From: Candidatus Gastranaerophilales bacterium
GTDB taxonomy: Bacteria; Cyanobacteriota; Vampirovibrionia; Gastranaerophilales; Gastranaerophilaceae
Direction: 5' to 3'
NCBI GenBank assembly: GCA_900770525.1
Contig: CAAHDT010000034.1
Span: forward strand, 1 to 64,000
DNA: 64,000 nucleotides
Shown: piece after piece, positions 33,206 to 40,734 of the stretch
Numbering within the stretch: position 1 is the first letter of the stretch
Layout: every line of letters starts with the position of its first letter
Position numbers and translations under genes: made by a program
Notes under the pieces: model-generated
Databases searched by the model: none
What the model saw: the letters and a program-made list of their open reading frames with translations, nothing else
Told to the model about the DNA's origin: nothing

Positions 33206-34084
33206 GTGAGAATCCAAGAAATTGAAAATGAATTTGAAGAAGCTTATAAGAATTGTGTTTCAGATTTTAAAAGCTTTGAGTTATTACGAAAAATTGCATT
33301 GGTTATTGCAATTATACTAGAGCTTGCATTATGTTGGTGTATTTATAAATTATCTGGAATAACATATCACTTAAAACCATATATAGTATTATTGGCATTG
33401 ATGTTTGGGGTTTGGAGTTTTTGTAAGCGTGTAGTAGAATTTACTATAAAAGAAATGGTTATGGATTTATTTTTAAAATCTTTTGGAGATTTAAAATGGA
33501 CAAGTGATGATGTGCTTAGTAAAGATGAAATTAAAAGTTCATTAATATTTCCTTCTTTTAATCCTGTAGAATTTTATTCTTTAGATAATATTGTTGGGAC
33601 TTTTAATAAAAATGAAATGTCTATATCAGATGTAACTTTAAAAAAAGGTTTTGGATTATATTCCTGTACGGTGTTTAAGGGATTAGCTATTAAATTTTCT
33701 TTATCAAAAAATTTTGAAGGAAGAACAATTATAGTAGAGAAAGATTTTCATTTATTCAGCACATTAAATGCTGTGAAACTTGAAGATATTGATTGGAGCT
33801 CAAAATTTAACGTATATTCTAACAATCAAGTTGAAGCAAGATATATTCTTACACCTGCTTTAATGGAACAAATTAAAGCATTGAAAAAATTATATCGTGC
33901 TAAAAGAATAGCTTTTTCGTTTGAAAATAATTCTGTTATAATTGCACTTGACATTGGGGGAAGAATGTTTGAAACTTGTTCATTATTGTCAAAAATTGAA
34001 AATAAAAAACAATGGGAACTAATGTTTTTCAAGATATATTATATATTAAGACTAAACAATTTATTTAATGATAGGTGTTTATAA
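33206..34084 (+). CDS. DUF3137-family membrane protein (divergent copy)
   Basis: A 292-residue protein. Two adjacent spans lie at about 30-52 and 58-76, followed by a cytoplasmic DUF3137 domain whose hallmark is VYSNNQVEARYILTPALMEQIKAL near residue 210. It is the third, more distant relative of the tandem pair at 55360-57647. Start choice: GTG at 33206, 5 bp after GAGG (33197-33200); a GTG at 33200 overlaps that site. The family function is unknown. Confidence 0.75.
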   Translation: MRIQEIENEFEEAYKNCVSDFKSFELLRKIALVIAIILELALCWCIYKLSGITYHLKPYIVLLALMFGVWSFCKRVVEFTIKEMVMDLFLKSFGDLKWTSDDVLSKDEIKSSLIFPSFNPVEFYSLDNIVGTFNKNEMSISDVTLKKGFGLYSCTVFKGLAIKFSLSKNFEGRTIIVEKDFHLFSTLNAVKLEDIDWSSKFNVYSNNQVEARYILTPALMEQIKALKKLYRAKRIAFSFENNSVIIALDIGGRMFETCSLLSKIENKKQWELMFFKIYYILRLNNLFNDRCL

Positions 34085-34086
34085 TC

Positions 34087-35580
34087 TTATCCCAATTCTG
34101 CAAGGCGGTGGTTAATCTCGCTCAACAAGGTTTCGTCATTTGCTTCGATTGCGTATTTTTGGGCTTTGTTTAGTAAACCGCGTGCTTTATTTGTACTGTT
34201 AAAATCAATCATAATATCCGCAGCGCTGATATAATTTTGTGCTGTCTTAAGCGGAGAATCTGCATCGGTATAATTTTTAACTGCACTTGAGTATGATTTT
34301 AAAGCTTTTTGAGGCTCGCCAAAACGTTCGTATGCTCTGCCAAGACTAGAGGCAACAAACCCTTTTACTTTTGAATTGTCTGTTGTATCGGCTAAATCTC
34401 TTGCAGTTGTTAGATATTCTATAGCGTCATCTTCATACATATCTGAGAAAATATTTCCCATTCTTGTTAAAGATGTTGATTGTGCTGCAAGATTGTCGCT
34501 TTCTCCACCGTAAGCAACTGACACAAAATAATGATCAAGTGCAGGTTCAATTTGGTTTACATCGTCATAAATTTGTGCCATTGAGTAGTGAGCTTTGGTT
34601 TTGATATTATTATCTGTTGTGCCTTCAAGTGACTTGTGGTAGCTTTTTAGGGCTTGAGCAGCGTAATCATAGTCATCATAAATTTTTCCGATTTCAAAGA
34701 AAATTTTTGACTTTGTTTCGGTGTCGCCGACTTCGTCAGCTCTAGTTAATGCTTTTTGAAAATTTTCTATTGCTCTTTTGGGTTCTTTGGCAAATGCTAA
34801 TTTTTTAGATTGCAAGAACAGGGATTTTAATTCAGAATCTTGCGGTACAAAAACATTGGTTTTTGTTTCAATTTGAGTCGGAACGGCTTCTGTTTGTACA
34901 CTTTCCACTTTTTCTGTTTGTTGTGGTGTTTCTGTTTTTTGAGCCTTGTCGGTAGAGCCTTCAGGAAATTTTACGAGGAATTGTGGATTAATGTCATCTT
35001 CATTGTATTTGAAATCAATATCCTGTAAAAATAGTGCGTCAACCCAATTTTCTACAACTTTAGAATCTTTGTTTAAAGTTTTGGAAATATATTCATCAAG
35101 AATTGATGAAGCATTTTTTAAATCGGTTTTAATTCTTTTAACATTAGGGTTTTCTTTAGAAACTTGTTTTTGAATAAGCTGTAAGTAGCTGTCAACTTCT
35201 TCATTAAGCTCATCCGGAGTGCCGATTGCAACTGCGGTGTTTTTAAAATCTTTCAATATTTGCGCAATATTAATAGAAGAACTTCTACCACTTAGTGCTT
35301 GAGGAGTAACTGCTTGTGTTTGTTGCGTTTGGGCATTTTGGTAAAGTTCTTTTTGCCAAGGTTGAGCCTGAACTTGAGATGTAGTTCTTGTAAATCCGTC
35401 TTGATTATTTTCTATATATTGCAAACCTTTGCTTCTTGCGTTTTGGTTTGCTTGTTCTTCGCGTTGTGCTTCTTGCGCAGCAGATTTTGAGGCATCCTCG
35501 TCTTGTTTTTTCTTAACAAGAGTTCGGTTGTCTTTTACAAGATATGGTCGTTGATATATACTGTTTAAGTTCAACCCCAT
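34087..35580 (-). CDS. TPR-repeat protein, cytoplasmic
   Basis: A 497-residue protein. The first ~110 residues are Gln/Ala-rich and probably disordered. A helical region (115-200), a Thr/Glu/Val-rich linker (225-265) and six to seven tetratricopeptide repeats from about 270 to 495 follow (for example KRAIENFQKALTRADEVGD, AAQALKSYHKSLEG and KALKSYSSAVKNYTDADS). No signal peptide is seen. It is likely a scaffold for protein complexes. A stretch of 345 bp without genes precedes it. Confidence 0.75.
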   Translation of the reverse strand: MGLNLNSIYQRPYLVKDNRTLVKKKQDEDASKSAAQEAQREEQANQNARSKGLQYIENNQDGFTRTTSQVQAQPWQKELYQNAQTQQTQAVTPQALSGRSSSINIAQILKDFKNTAVAIGTPDELNEEVDSYLQLIQKQVSKENPNVKRIKTDLKNASSILDEYISKTLNKDSKVVENWVDALFLQDIDFKYNEDDINPQFLVKFPEGSTDKAQKTETPQQTEKVESVQTEAVPTQIETKTNVFVPQDSELKSLFLQSKKLAFAKEPKRAIENFQKALTRADEVGDTETKSKIFFEIGKIYDDYDYAAQALKSYHKSLEGTTDNNIKTKAHYSMAQIYDDVNQIEPALDHYFVSVAYGGESDNLAAQSTSLTRMGNIFSDMYEDDAIEYLTTARDLADTTDNSKVKGFVASSLGRAYERFGEPQKALKSYSSAVKNYTDADSPLKTAQNYISAADIMIDFNSTNKARGLLNKAQKYAIEANDETLLSEINHRLAELG

Positions 35581-35873
35581 TCGTCCGGTTACCTCTGATT
35601 ACTACTACTCTACGGTACAACTATATACTAAATTGCTATTTTCGTACTCATACTTTTGTATGAAATCTGTATTTTTTATTTAAGGATTTTTTTTTAGAAG
35701 TCATGGAAAAACATGCTAAAAGTTTTTAAATTACTCTAATTCTGAAAATTTAACAGGACATAAATGTAGGGTGGCGAAAAGCGTAAGCGGTTCGCACGGT
35801 TTTAGCTGTACAATCTCGATTGTTATGGGGAATATTTTTATTATTTGTTCGGTAAAAAAATGTTGAAAAGGGC
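35581..35873. other. Intergenic region with one interspersed repeat
   Basis: No ORF or RNA gene is seen. The region contains a 32-bp repeat at 35766-35797 (GTAGGGTGGCGAAAAGCGT then AAGCGGTTCGCAC). It matches 55213-55244 with two differences and is separated from genes on both sides. Confidence 0.6.
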
Positions 35874-35902
35874 TTGTCAAAATATTACAAAAGTAGTATA
35901 AT
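35874..35902 (+). promoter_or_regulatory. Promoter of the HExxH gene
   Basis: TTGTCA (35874-35879), 17 bp and the perfect TATAAT (35897-35902). AGGAG at 35912-35916 then precedes the ATG at 35926. Confidence 0.85.
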
Positions 35903-35925
35903 GTGCTTGTTAGGAGTGTGTAGAG

Positions 35926-36327
35926 ATGATTGGTTTAGGTTCAAGTTACGCAAATACATTGTACAACAACGCTAAAAATCAGCAAAAACAAAGTCTGATT
36001 GACAAAAATTATCGTGAAATTTATGCGCACGAGATGGCACATAAAACTGCCGGCGGAAACCTTGCCGGTTCGATTGTAATTGAACGAAATGCAGACGGAA
36101 TTCCTGTTGGCGGGCATGTTGCAATCAAAATGCCTGCTTTGGATAAAAACAATCCACAAAAAACTATTGATGATGCAAACACTGTAATTCGTTCTGCTAT
36201 GGCGCCTTCTGACCCATCAGGGCAAGATTACAAGGTTGCTAATCAGGCAAGAACTATCAAAAATCAAGCAATGCAAATTAAAAACCACAATCCTAATTTA
36301 GGGAAGAAATTGGATATTCAAGCGTAA
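35926..36327 (+). CDS. SprA-related putative metalloprotease-like protein
   Basis: A 133-residue protein with a HExxH zinc-type motif (YAHEMAHKTAGG, H35 E36 H39), then VIERNADGIPVGGHVAI and APSDPSGQDYKVANQA. This order matches the SprA-related family, whose members carry EHE..H..aGG and end with a PS.QD..VA..A block. The enzymatic activity of the family is not established to my knowledge. It is cytoplasmic by sequence. It is convergent with rsmG, whose stop abuts its own. Confidence 0.75.
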   Translation: MIGLGSSYANTLYNNAKNQQKQSLIDKNYREIYAHEMAHKTAGGNLAGSIVIERNADGIPVGGHVAIKMPALDKNNPQKTIDDANTVIRSAMAPSDPSGQDYKVANQARTIKNQAMQIKNHNPNLGKKLDIQA

Positions 36328-36924
36328 TTATGCTTTTTGAATAACTACGAGATTTCTTGTGTGATTTTCACTAAGCGGTAAGTCATAAGTTATAATATCT
36401 ATGACTTTTGCTTTGTATTTTTTTAAGATGTTATCAGCTTTTTCCAGTTCTTCTTGGACTTTTACTGATTTATACGTGATAAAGTAACCGTTATTTTTTA
36501 ATCTCGGGATTGCGTATGGAATAAGTTTTTCCATTGCGGCAACGGCTCTGGATGTTACAAAATCAAACTTGGGATGAATATTTTCAACTCTTTCGCATAT
36601 CGGAGTTAAATTTGTAAGTCCTAATTGATTTTTAATTTCTGTAACAGCGTTGATTTTTTTCCTTATACTATCTAGTGCCGTAACTTGTAATTTAGAATAT
36701 TTTATTGCAAGTGGTACGGATGGAAATCCGCCACCTGTACCAAAATCAAGCAAGGTTTTGTTTTCGGGTATTATTGAATATTTTTCAAAGAATTTTGAAA
36801 GAGATAAACTGTCAAAGATATGTTTTTCCCATAAAAATTTTTCATCATTTTTTGATATTAGGTTTAGTTTATTGTTTTGTTCCAAAAATACTTTTATATA
36901 TTCTGCAAAAATTTGTTTATCCAT
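36328..36924 (-). CDS. rsmG: 16S rRNA (guanine-527-N7)-methyltransferase
   Basis: A 198-residue SAM-dependent methyltransferase of the GidB/RsmG family, which methylates G527 of 16S rRNA. Seen motifs are NKLNLISKNDEKFLWEKHIFDSL, the SAM loop LLDFGTGGGFPSVPLAI and VTSRAVAAMEKL. The protein is slightly short for the family (usually about 205-240). The start overlaps the end of the upstream ATPase gene by 8 bp, so it is co-translated with it. Confidence 0.93.
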   Translation of the reverse strand: MDKQIFAEYIKVFLEQNNKLNLISKNDEKFLWEKHIFDSLSLSKFFEKYSIIPENKTLLDFGTGGGFPSVPLAIKYSKLQVTALDSIRKKINAVTEIKNQLGLTNLTPICERVENIHPKFDFVTSRAVAAMEKLIPYAIPRLKNNGYFITYKSVKVQEELEKADNILKKYKAKVIDIITYDLPLSENHTRNLVVIQKA

Positions 36925-39355
36925 TATTTACCTCTTTTTCGAGTTGTTCAAATTTTTCTGCGCCGAGCCTTACTCTCAAATCTTGAATTCTTCTTTCTAA
37001 TTTTTCTCTATGTTCTAAAGTTGTTTTTTCGTCAATGTATTTCATTGCTTTGAGATAAGATTTCAGGGCGGTCTTATAATCTTTTTTTATTATGCAAAAA
37101 TCACCGTATTCTATTTCAGAAATCATAATATAATAAGGTTCGTTTAGTTTTTTAGCTGTTTCGGTTGCTTTTTTCAGATATTCTTCCGAGGTTTCAGGTG
37201 ATAATCTTCGGTTTAGTTTAGCTAATTTTATTGCAGAAACAAATATTCCGCTGTTGTTGTTATTACTTTCGTCAACCTTGAGGCTTTCTTTATAATATTT
37301 TATTGCAAGTTCTTTAGCGCCGGTGTCTTCATATATTGCAGCGACATTAGACATTGCAGATGCCAGATGTGGGTTGTTTTTGTTTATGTCGATACATCTT
37401 CTGTATAATTTTATAGCTGTTTCAGTTTCTCCAATATCATCACATACGGTTGCAAATTTAAAATACAATTCTGCCAAAACAGTTGAATTTATATTCGGTT
37501 CAATAAGTTCAAACGCTTTTTTATAATTTGTGTAAGCTTGTTTTATATCGTCACTGCAAATATTGCCCATCGCAATGTATGCTCTCATTTTTATTTCGTT
37601 TGGCATAATTTCTTGGGAACTTATTATGTCATTTAGCATAAGCTTGGCTTTATCATGCTTATAAGTAACGTAAAATATATTGGCAATTTTTAGGCGCATT
37701 AGGTTTAATTTTTCAATATCACCTGCGTTTGTATAGTATTCAAATGCCATGTCATAATATTTAAGAGCATTGAACCAATCTGAAATTCCTTCAAAACATT
37801 TGCCCATTTTCGGATAAATTCTTGATACAAGTGAGTGAAAGTTTTCATCATCTTTCATTGTTAGAGCCATTTGATAGAAGGCTATAGCTTTCTTGTAATT
37901 AAAGTTTCGCTCTTCGCGGTTTGCTCTATTTATGAGTTCTGTGAGCGGAAGGCGAGTTTCTTCAGGAGTTAAGATTTTATTTGAATAATCAATAAATTTG
38001 TTTATTGAATTTGCTATTCCGTTCATTATTTTGTCTTCATCTTCTTCGGAGTCAAAAATGAAGGAAATGTTTTTAATTTTTTCTTCCTTAGTTTTTGGTT
38101 TTTCAATATTCGGTTCAGGGAATTTATCTGTTTGTGGAATATTGTAGTTGCAGTTTGAATCGGCGCTGTATTCAATTGCTTCAACGGCAGCTTCGCTCAA
38201 TGTTTTAAACAAAGGCTTTTTCGGTATAAATAAAGAATGATATTCTATTTCAGAGCGCATAGTTTGGCGAGAAATCAGTAAATCTCTTTCAAAAGGTTTA
38301 AGTGGTAATTGCGTTGAATATAAATCTACGCATGATTTATGTAGTTTTATTGAAACATTTTCCGGAATTGCATTGCAAGATATGTCCTTGTAATAATCTT
38401 GCAGGTAAATCATATCCTTTTCTTTGCATAACAGAAGGTTTTCTATAAAATAGTTTATTTTTTCCTCATTGTATAAATTAATTGTTTTCAACAGATTTAT
38501 GCTAATCGGATGGCGTAATGTTGTAAGGAGGCGGAAAAGGTGTCCACTCACAGGATCAACAAGAGCAAGCGCCTCTCGTAGAATAAAATCGTTGTATGAT
38601 AGAAAGCTTTTTGTATAACCATCCAAAAAATTTATCAAACTAAGTTTATGCAAGTTTATAATTTTGCAAGAAAGTTTGGTATAAAAAAAGTAACCACGAG
38701 TATGCTTATACAACTCATCAGAAACAGGACCAATCATTTTGATATTTTCAGAACGTAAATATTTTTCGAAAATATTTTTTTCTAATGCAAGAATAGTAAT
38801 TCTGTCGAATTTAATTTTGTCGATAAAATCATCGTAGTCAAAAGTTCTTGCGATAATTATTGTTTTGACATTTTCTTTAGTTGAAAGGTGAAATAAAAAG
38901 TCTAAAATTTCCGGTTTGTTATCTCTTAAAACACTTTCAAATGAATTTAGAATAATCAAAATCGGGTTTGTTATAGTATTAAAATAAGATTCTATTTTTT
39001 GTGTAAAGTTTTCGCACTTGAGTTTTGGTGGTTGAATAATTTCTTTCATCGTGAGAGTTTTGAAATCTTCAAAAAATGAAAGCAAAATATCGTCAAGGAT
39101 AGTTGTTTCAAAACAGTTGTATTCAAGTACAATAGTTGGCTTTGATAAAAATTTAAGAGAATGGTTTACAACTTGTGTTTTACCGGTTCCAAGAAAGCCG
39201 TTTACAAGTAATAGTGGAGTTTTATCCATATAAAATTCTGATATTTTAGTTAACTGCTTTTTATTGTTATCCAATAAAAATTGATTAATTCCGCTAATTT
39301 CGGATTTGGTTAAATTTTTTAAATCAAAATTCTCATCTATAAACTGCGCATCCAT
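36917..39355 (-). CDS. STAND-like P-loop ATPase with TPR repeats
   Basis: An 812-residue cytoplasmic protein. The Walker A motif is GFLGTGKT (53-60) and a Walker B-like ILIILNSFES lies near 138-147. An IIIARTFDYDD segment and a helical regulatory region follow. From about residue 480 to 790 there are eight or so tetratricopeptide repeats. This NTPase-then-TPR order is that of STAND signal-transduction ATPases, which oligomerise when the repeats sense a ligand. No effector domain (protease, nuclease, TIR, kinase) is fused, so it may act through a partner. It overlaps rsmG by 8 bp. Confidence 0.7.
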   Translation of the reverse strand: MDAQFIDENFDLKNLTKSEISGINQFLLDNNKKQLTKISEFYMDKTPLLLVNGFLGTGKTQVVNHSLKFLSKPTIVLEYNCFETTILDDILLSFFEDFKTLTMKEIIQPPKLKCENFTQKIESYFNTITNPILIILNSFESVLRDNKPEILDFLFHLSTKENVKTIIIARTFDYDDFIDKIKFDRITILALEKNIFEKYLRSENIKMIGPVSDELYKHTRGYFFYTKLSCKIINLHKLSLINFLDGYTKSFLSYNDFILREALALVDPVSGHLFRLLTTLRHPISINLLKTINLYNEEKINYFIENLLLCKEKDMIYLQDYYKDISCNAIPENVSIKLHKSCVDLYSTQLPLKPFERDLLISRQTMRSEIEYHSLFIPKKPLFKTLSEAAVEAIEYSADSNCNYNIPQTDKFPEPNIEKPKTKEEKIKNISFIFDSEEDEDKIMNGIANSINKFIDYSNKILTPEETRLPLTELINRANREERNFNYKKAIAFYQMALTMKDDENFHSLVSRIYPKMGKCFEGISDWFNALKYYDMAFEYYTNAGDIEKLNLMRLKIANIFYVTYKHDKAKLMLNDIISSQEIMPNEIKMRAYIAMGNICSDDIKQAYTNYKKAFELIEPNINSTVLAELYFKFATVCDDIGETETAIKLYRRCIDINKNNPHLASAMSNVAAIYEDTGAKELAIKYYKESLKVDESNNNNSGIFVSAIKLAKLNRRLSPETSEEYLKKATETAKKLNEPYYIMISEIEYGDFCIIKKDYKTALKSYLKAMKYIDEKTTLEHREKLERRIQDLRVRLGAEKFEQLEKEVNNG

Positions 39356-39374
39356 AGTGTAATATTACTTGATT

Positions 39375-39415
39375 TTTTAAGAATTTGCAAATATTTGTTT
39401 TAAGAATTTGCAAAT
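39375..39415. promoter_or_regulatory. Tandem palindromic operator-like repeats
   Basis: TTTTAAGAATTTGCAAAT occurs at 39375-39392 and again at 39398-39415, offset by 23 bp. Each copy ends in the perfect palindrome ATTTGCAAAT (39383-39392 and 39406-39415). The second overlaps the -35 box of the envelope operon promoter. The site lies between the divergent ATPase and envelope operons, so one regulator could control both. Confidence 0.55.
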
Positions 39416-39437
39416 TTTGTTGTGTTTATAGTAAAAT
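39408..39437 (+). promoter_or_regulatory. Promoter of the envelope operon
   Basis: TTGCAA (39408-39413), 18 bp and TAAAAT (39432-39437). The -35 box overlaps the second ATTTGCAAAT palindrome. Confidence 0.6.
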
Positions 39438-39462
39438 ACTGGTAGTTAGACAAGGGGAATTT

Positions 39463-39567
39463 ATGGAATTTTTTAGAAAACACCAAAGAATAATTATCTT
39501 GATAATAGCAATAACATTTATTGCATGGACAGTAGGTTTAATGATGCTGCCTCTTGTTGTAAGATAG
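39463..39567 (+). CDS. Single-span small membrane protein, 34 aa
   Basis: A 34-residue product, MEFFRKHQR followed by one hydrophobic span and ending MMLPLVVR. AAGGGGAA precedes the ATG by about 6 bp; the frame is open upstream to 39385 but the promoter lies inside that part. The N terminus resembles the anchor of PpiD/SurA-like chaperones (a short basic head, then one span) without their periplasmic domain. It is the first gene of the operon, 7 bp before the M23 gene. It may be a small membrane protein helping envelope assembly. Confidence 0.55.
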   Translation: MEFFRKHQRIIILIIAITFIAWTVGLMMLPLVVR

Positions 39568-39574
39568 GTGTGTT

Positions 39575-40720
39575 GTGAATAAAAAAGGGCTTGTATCAAA
39601 ATTTTTTATAAGTGCGTTAGCGGTATTTTTACTTTTTATGGGAGTACCGCAGTTTGCTTATTCTTCTACATCTTCTATCAAGCAGAGATTGCAGCATAAT
39701 CAGGTAAAAATTAAATCAACAAGAGAAAAAATTCATTCCTTAAAAATTAAGGAACAACAAGAAAAAAGTAAACTGGTTAAGAACCAAAAGAAACTTGAAA
39801 CAACAGCGTCTGACTTAGCTGAATCACAACAAAGATATACTAATATGGATTCTAAACTCCATGATATGGAAAACAAGTATGCTGCTGCAAATAGAGAGTT
39901 TAATAATATTGATGCAGCTATTAAAAATAGAATCAGACTTGTGTTCAAAACTCAACGAACAGGCATGTTTGACCTTATTTTCAAGGCAAAAGACTTGAAT
40001 GCAATGCTTGATACATTGTATTTTGAGAGAATTGTTATCCGCAATGACTATAACCGTATGGTAGCTTTGAAAGTTAGAGCTGCAAAACTTGCTAAGATGA
40101 AAACAGATATTGAAGCTCAAAAACGTTCAATTGCACAGTCAATGGAACAAATAAAATATCAGAAACAGTCTATTCAACAAGCTATAGCACAAAACCATAG
40201 TATGATAAATCGTTTAAAAACCGATAGGGCTGCATATGAACGTTCTGAACGTGATTTGGCAAGACAATCTGCAAGTTTACAGGCTATGTTAAGCAGTTAT
40301 AGTCATTCTACGGTAAGAGTTTCATCAACAGGCTTTATGAAACCTATTGGTGGTAGAATAACTTCTCCATTTGGCTGGAGGACTCACCCGATATTTAAGA
40401 GCAGAACTTTCCACTCCGGTGTTGATATCGGAGGTCCAAATTATGGAAATATTCATGCCTCTAATTCAGGGAGAGTTATTTATACCGGATGGTATGGTGG
40501 TTATGGTAAGGTTGTTATTATTGACCACGGCGTTATTAATAATCGTCCGACAACAACATTGTATGCGCATATGTCATCAATTAGCGTAAGTAATGGGCAG
40601 AATGTAAGCAAAGGACAAGTCATCGGGCATGAAGGTACTACCGGATATAGCACGGGGCCTCACTGTCACTTTGAAGTTCGTATAAACGGAAAACCAAATA
40701 ATCCGTTGAATTATATCTAA
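39575..40720 (+). CDS. EnvC-like murein hydrolase activator / M23 peptidase
   Basis: A 381-residue exported protein with a signal peptide (about 1-30, GVPQFAYS). A long coiled coil (about 35-245) and a C-terminal M23 (LytM) domain (about 260-381) follow. The zinc ligands of active M23 enzymes are present: HSGVDIG supplies H and D, and PHCHFEV supplies the HxH, so it is probably an active endopeptidase and not merely an activator. It would cleave or help cleave peptidoglycan cross-links at division. The start is GTG with AGGTG upstream. Confidence 0.9.
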   Translation: MNKKGLVSKFFISALAVFLLFMGVPQFAYSSTSSIKQRLQHNQVKIKSTREKIHSLKIKEQQEKSKLVKNQKKLETTASDLAESQQRYTNMDSKLHDMENKYAAANREFNNIDAAIKNRIRLVFKTQRTGMFDLIFKAKDLNAMLDTLYFERIVIRNDYNRMVALKVRAAKLAKMKTDIEAQKRSIAQSMEQIKYQKQSIQQAIAQNHSMINRLKTDRAAYERSERDLARQSASLQAMLSSYSHSTVRVSSTGFMKPIGGRITSPFGWRTHPIFKSRTFHSGVDIGGPNYGNIHASNSGRVIYTGWYGGYGKVVIIDHGVINNRPTTTLYAHMSSISVSNGQNVSKGQVIGHEGTTGYSTGPHCHFEVRINGKPNNPLNYI

Positions 40721-40734
40721 TTAAGGGAGTAATC

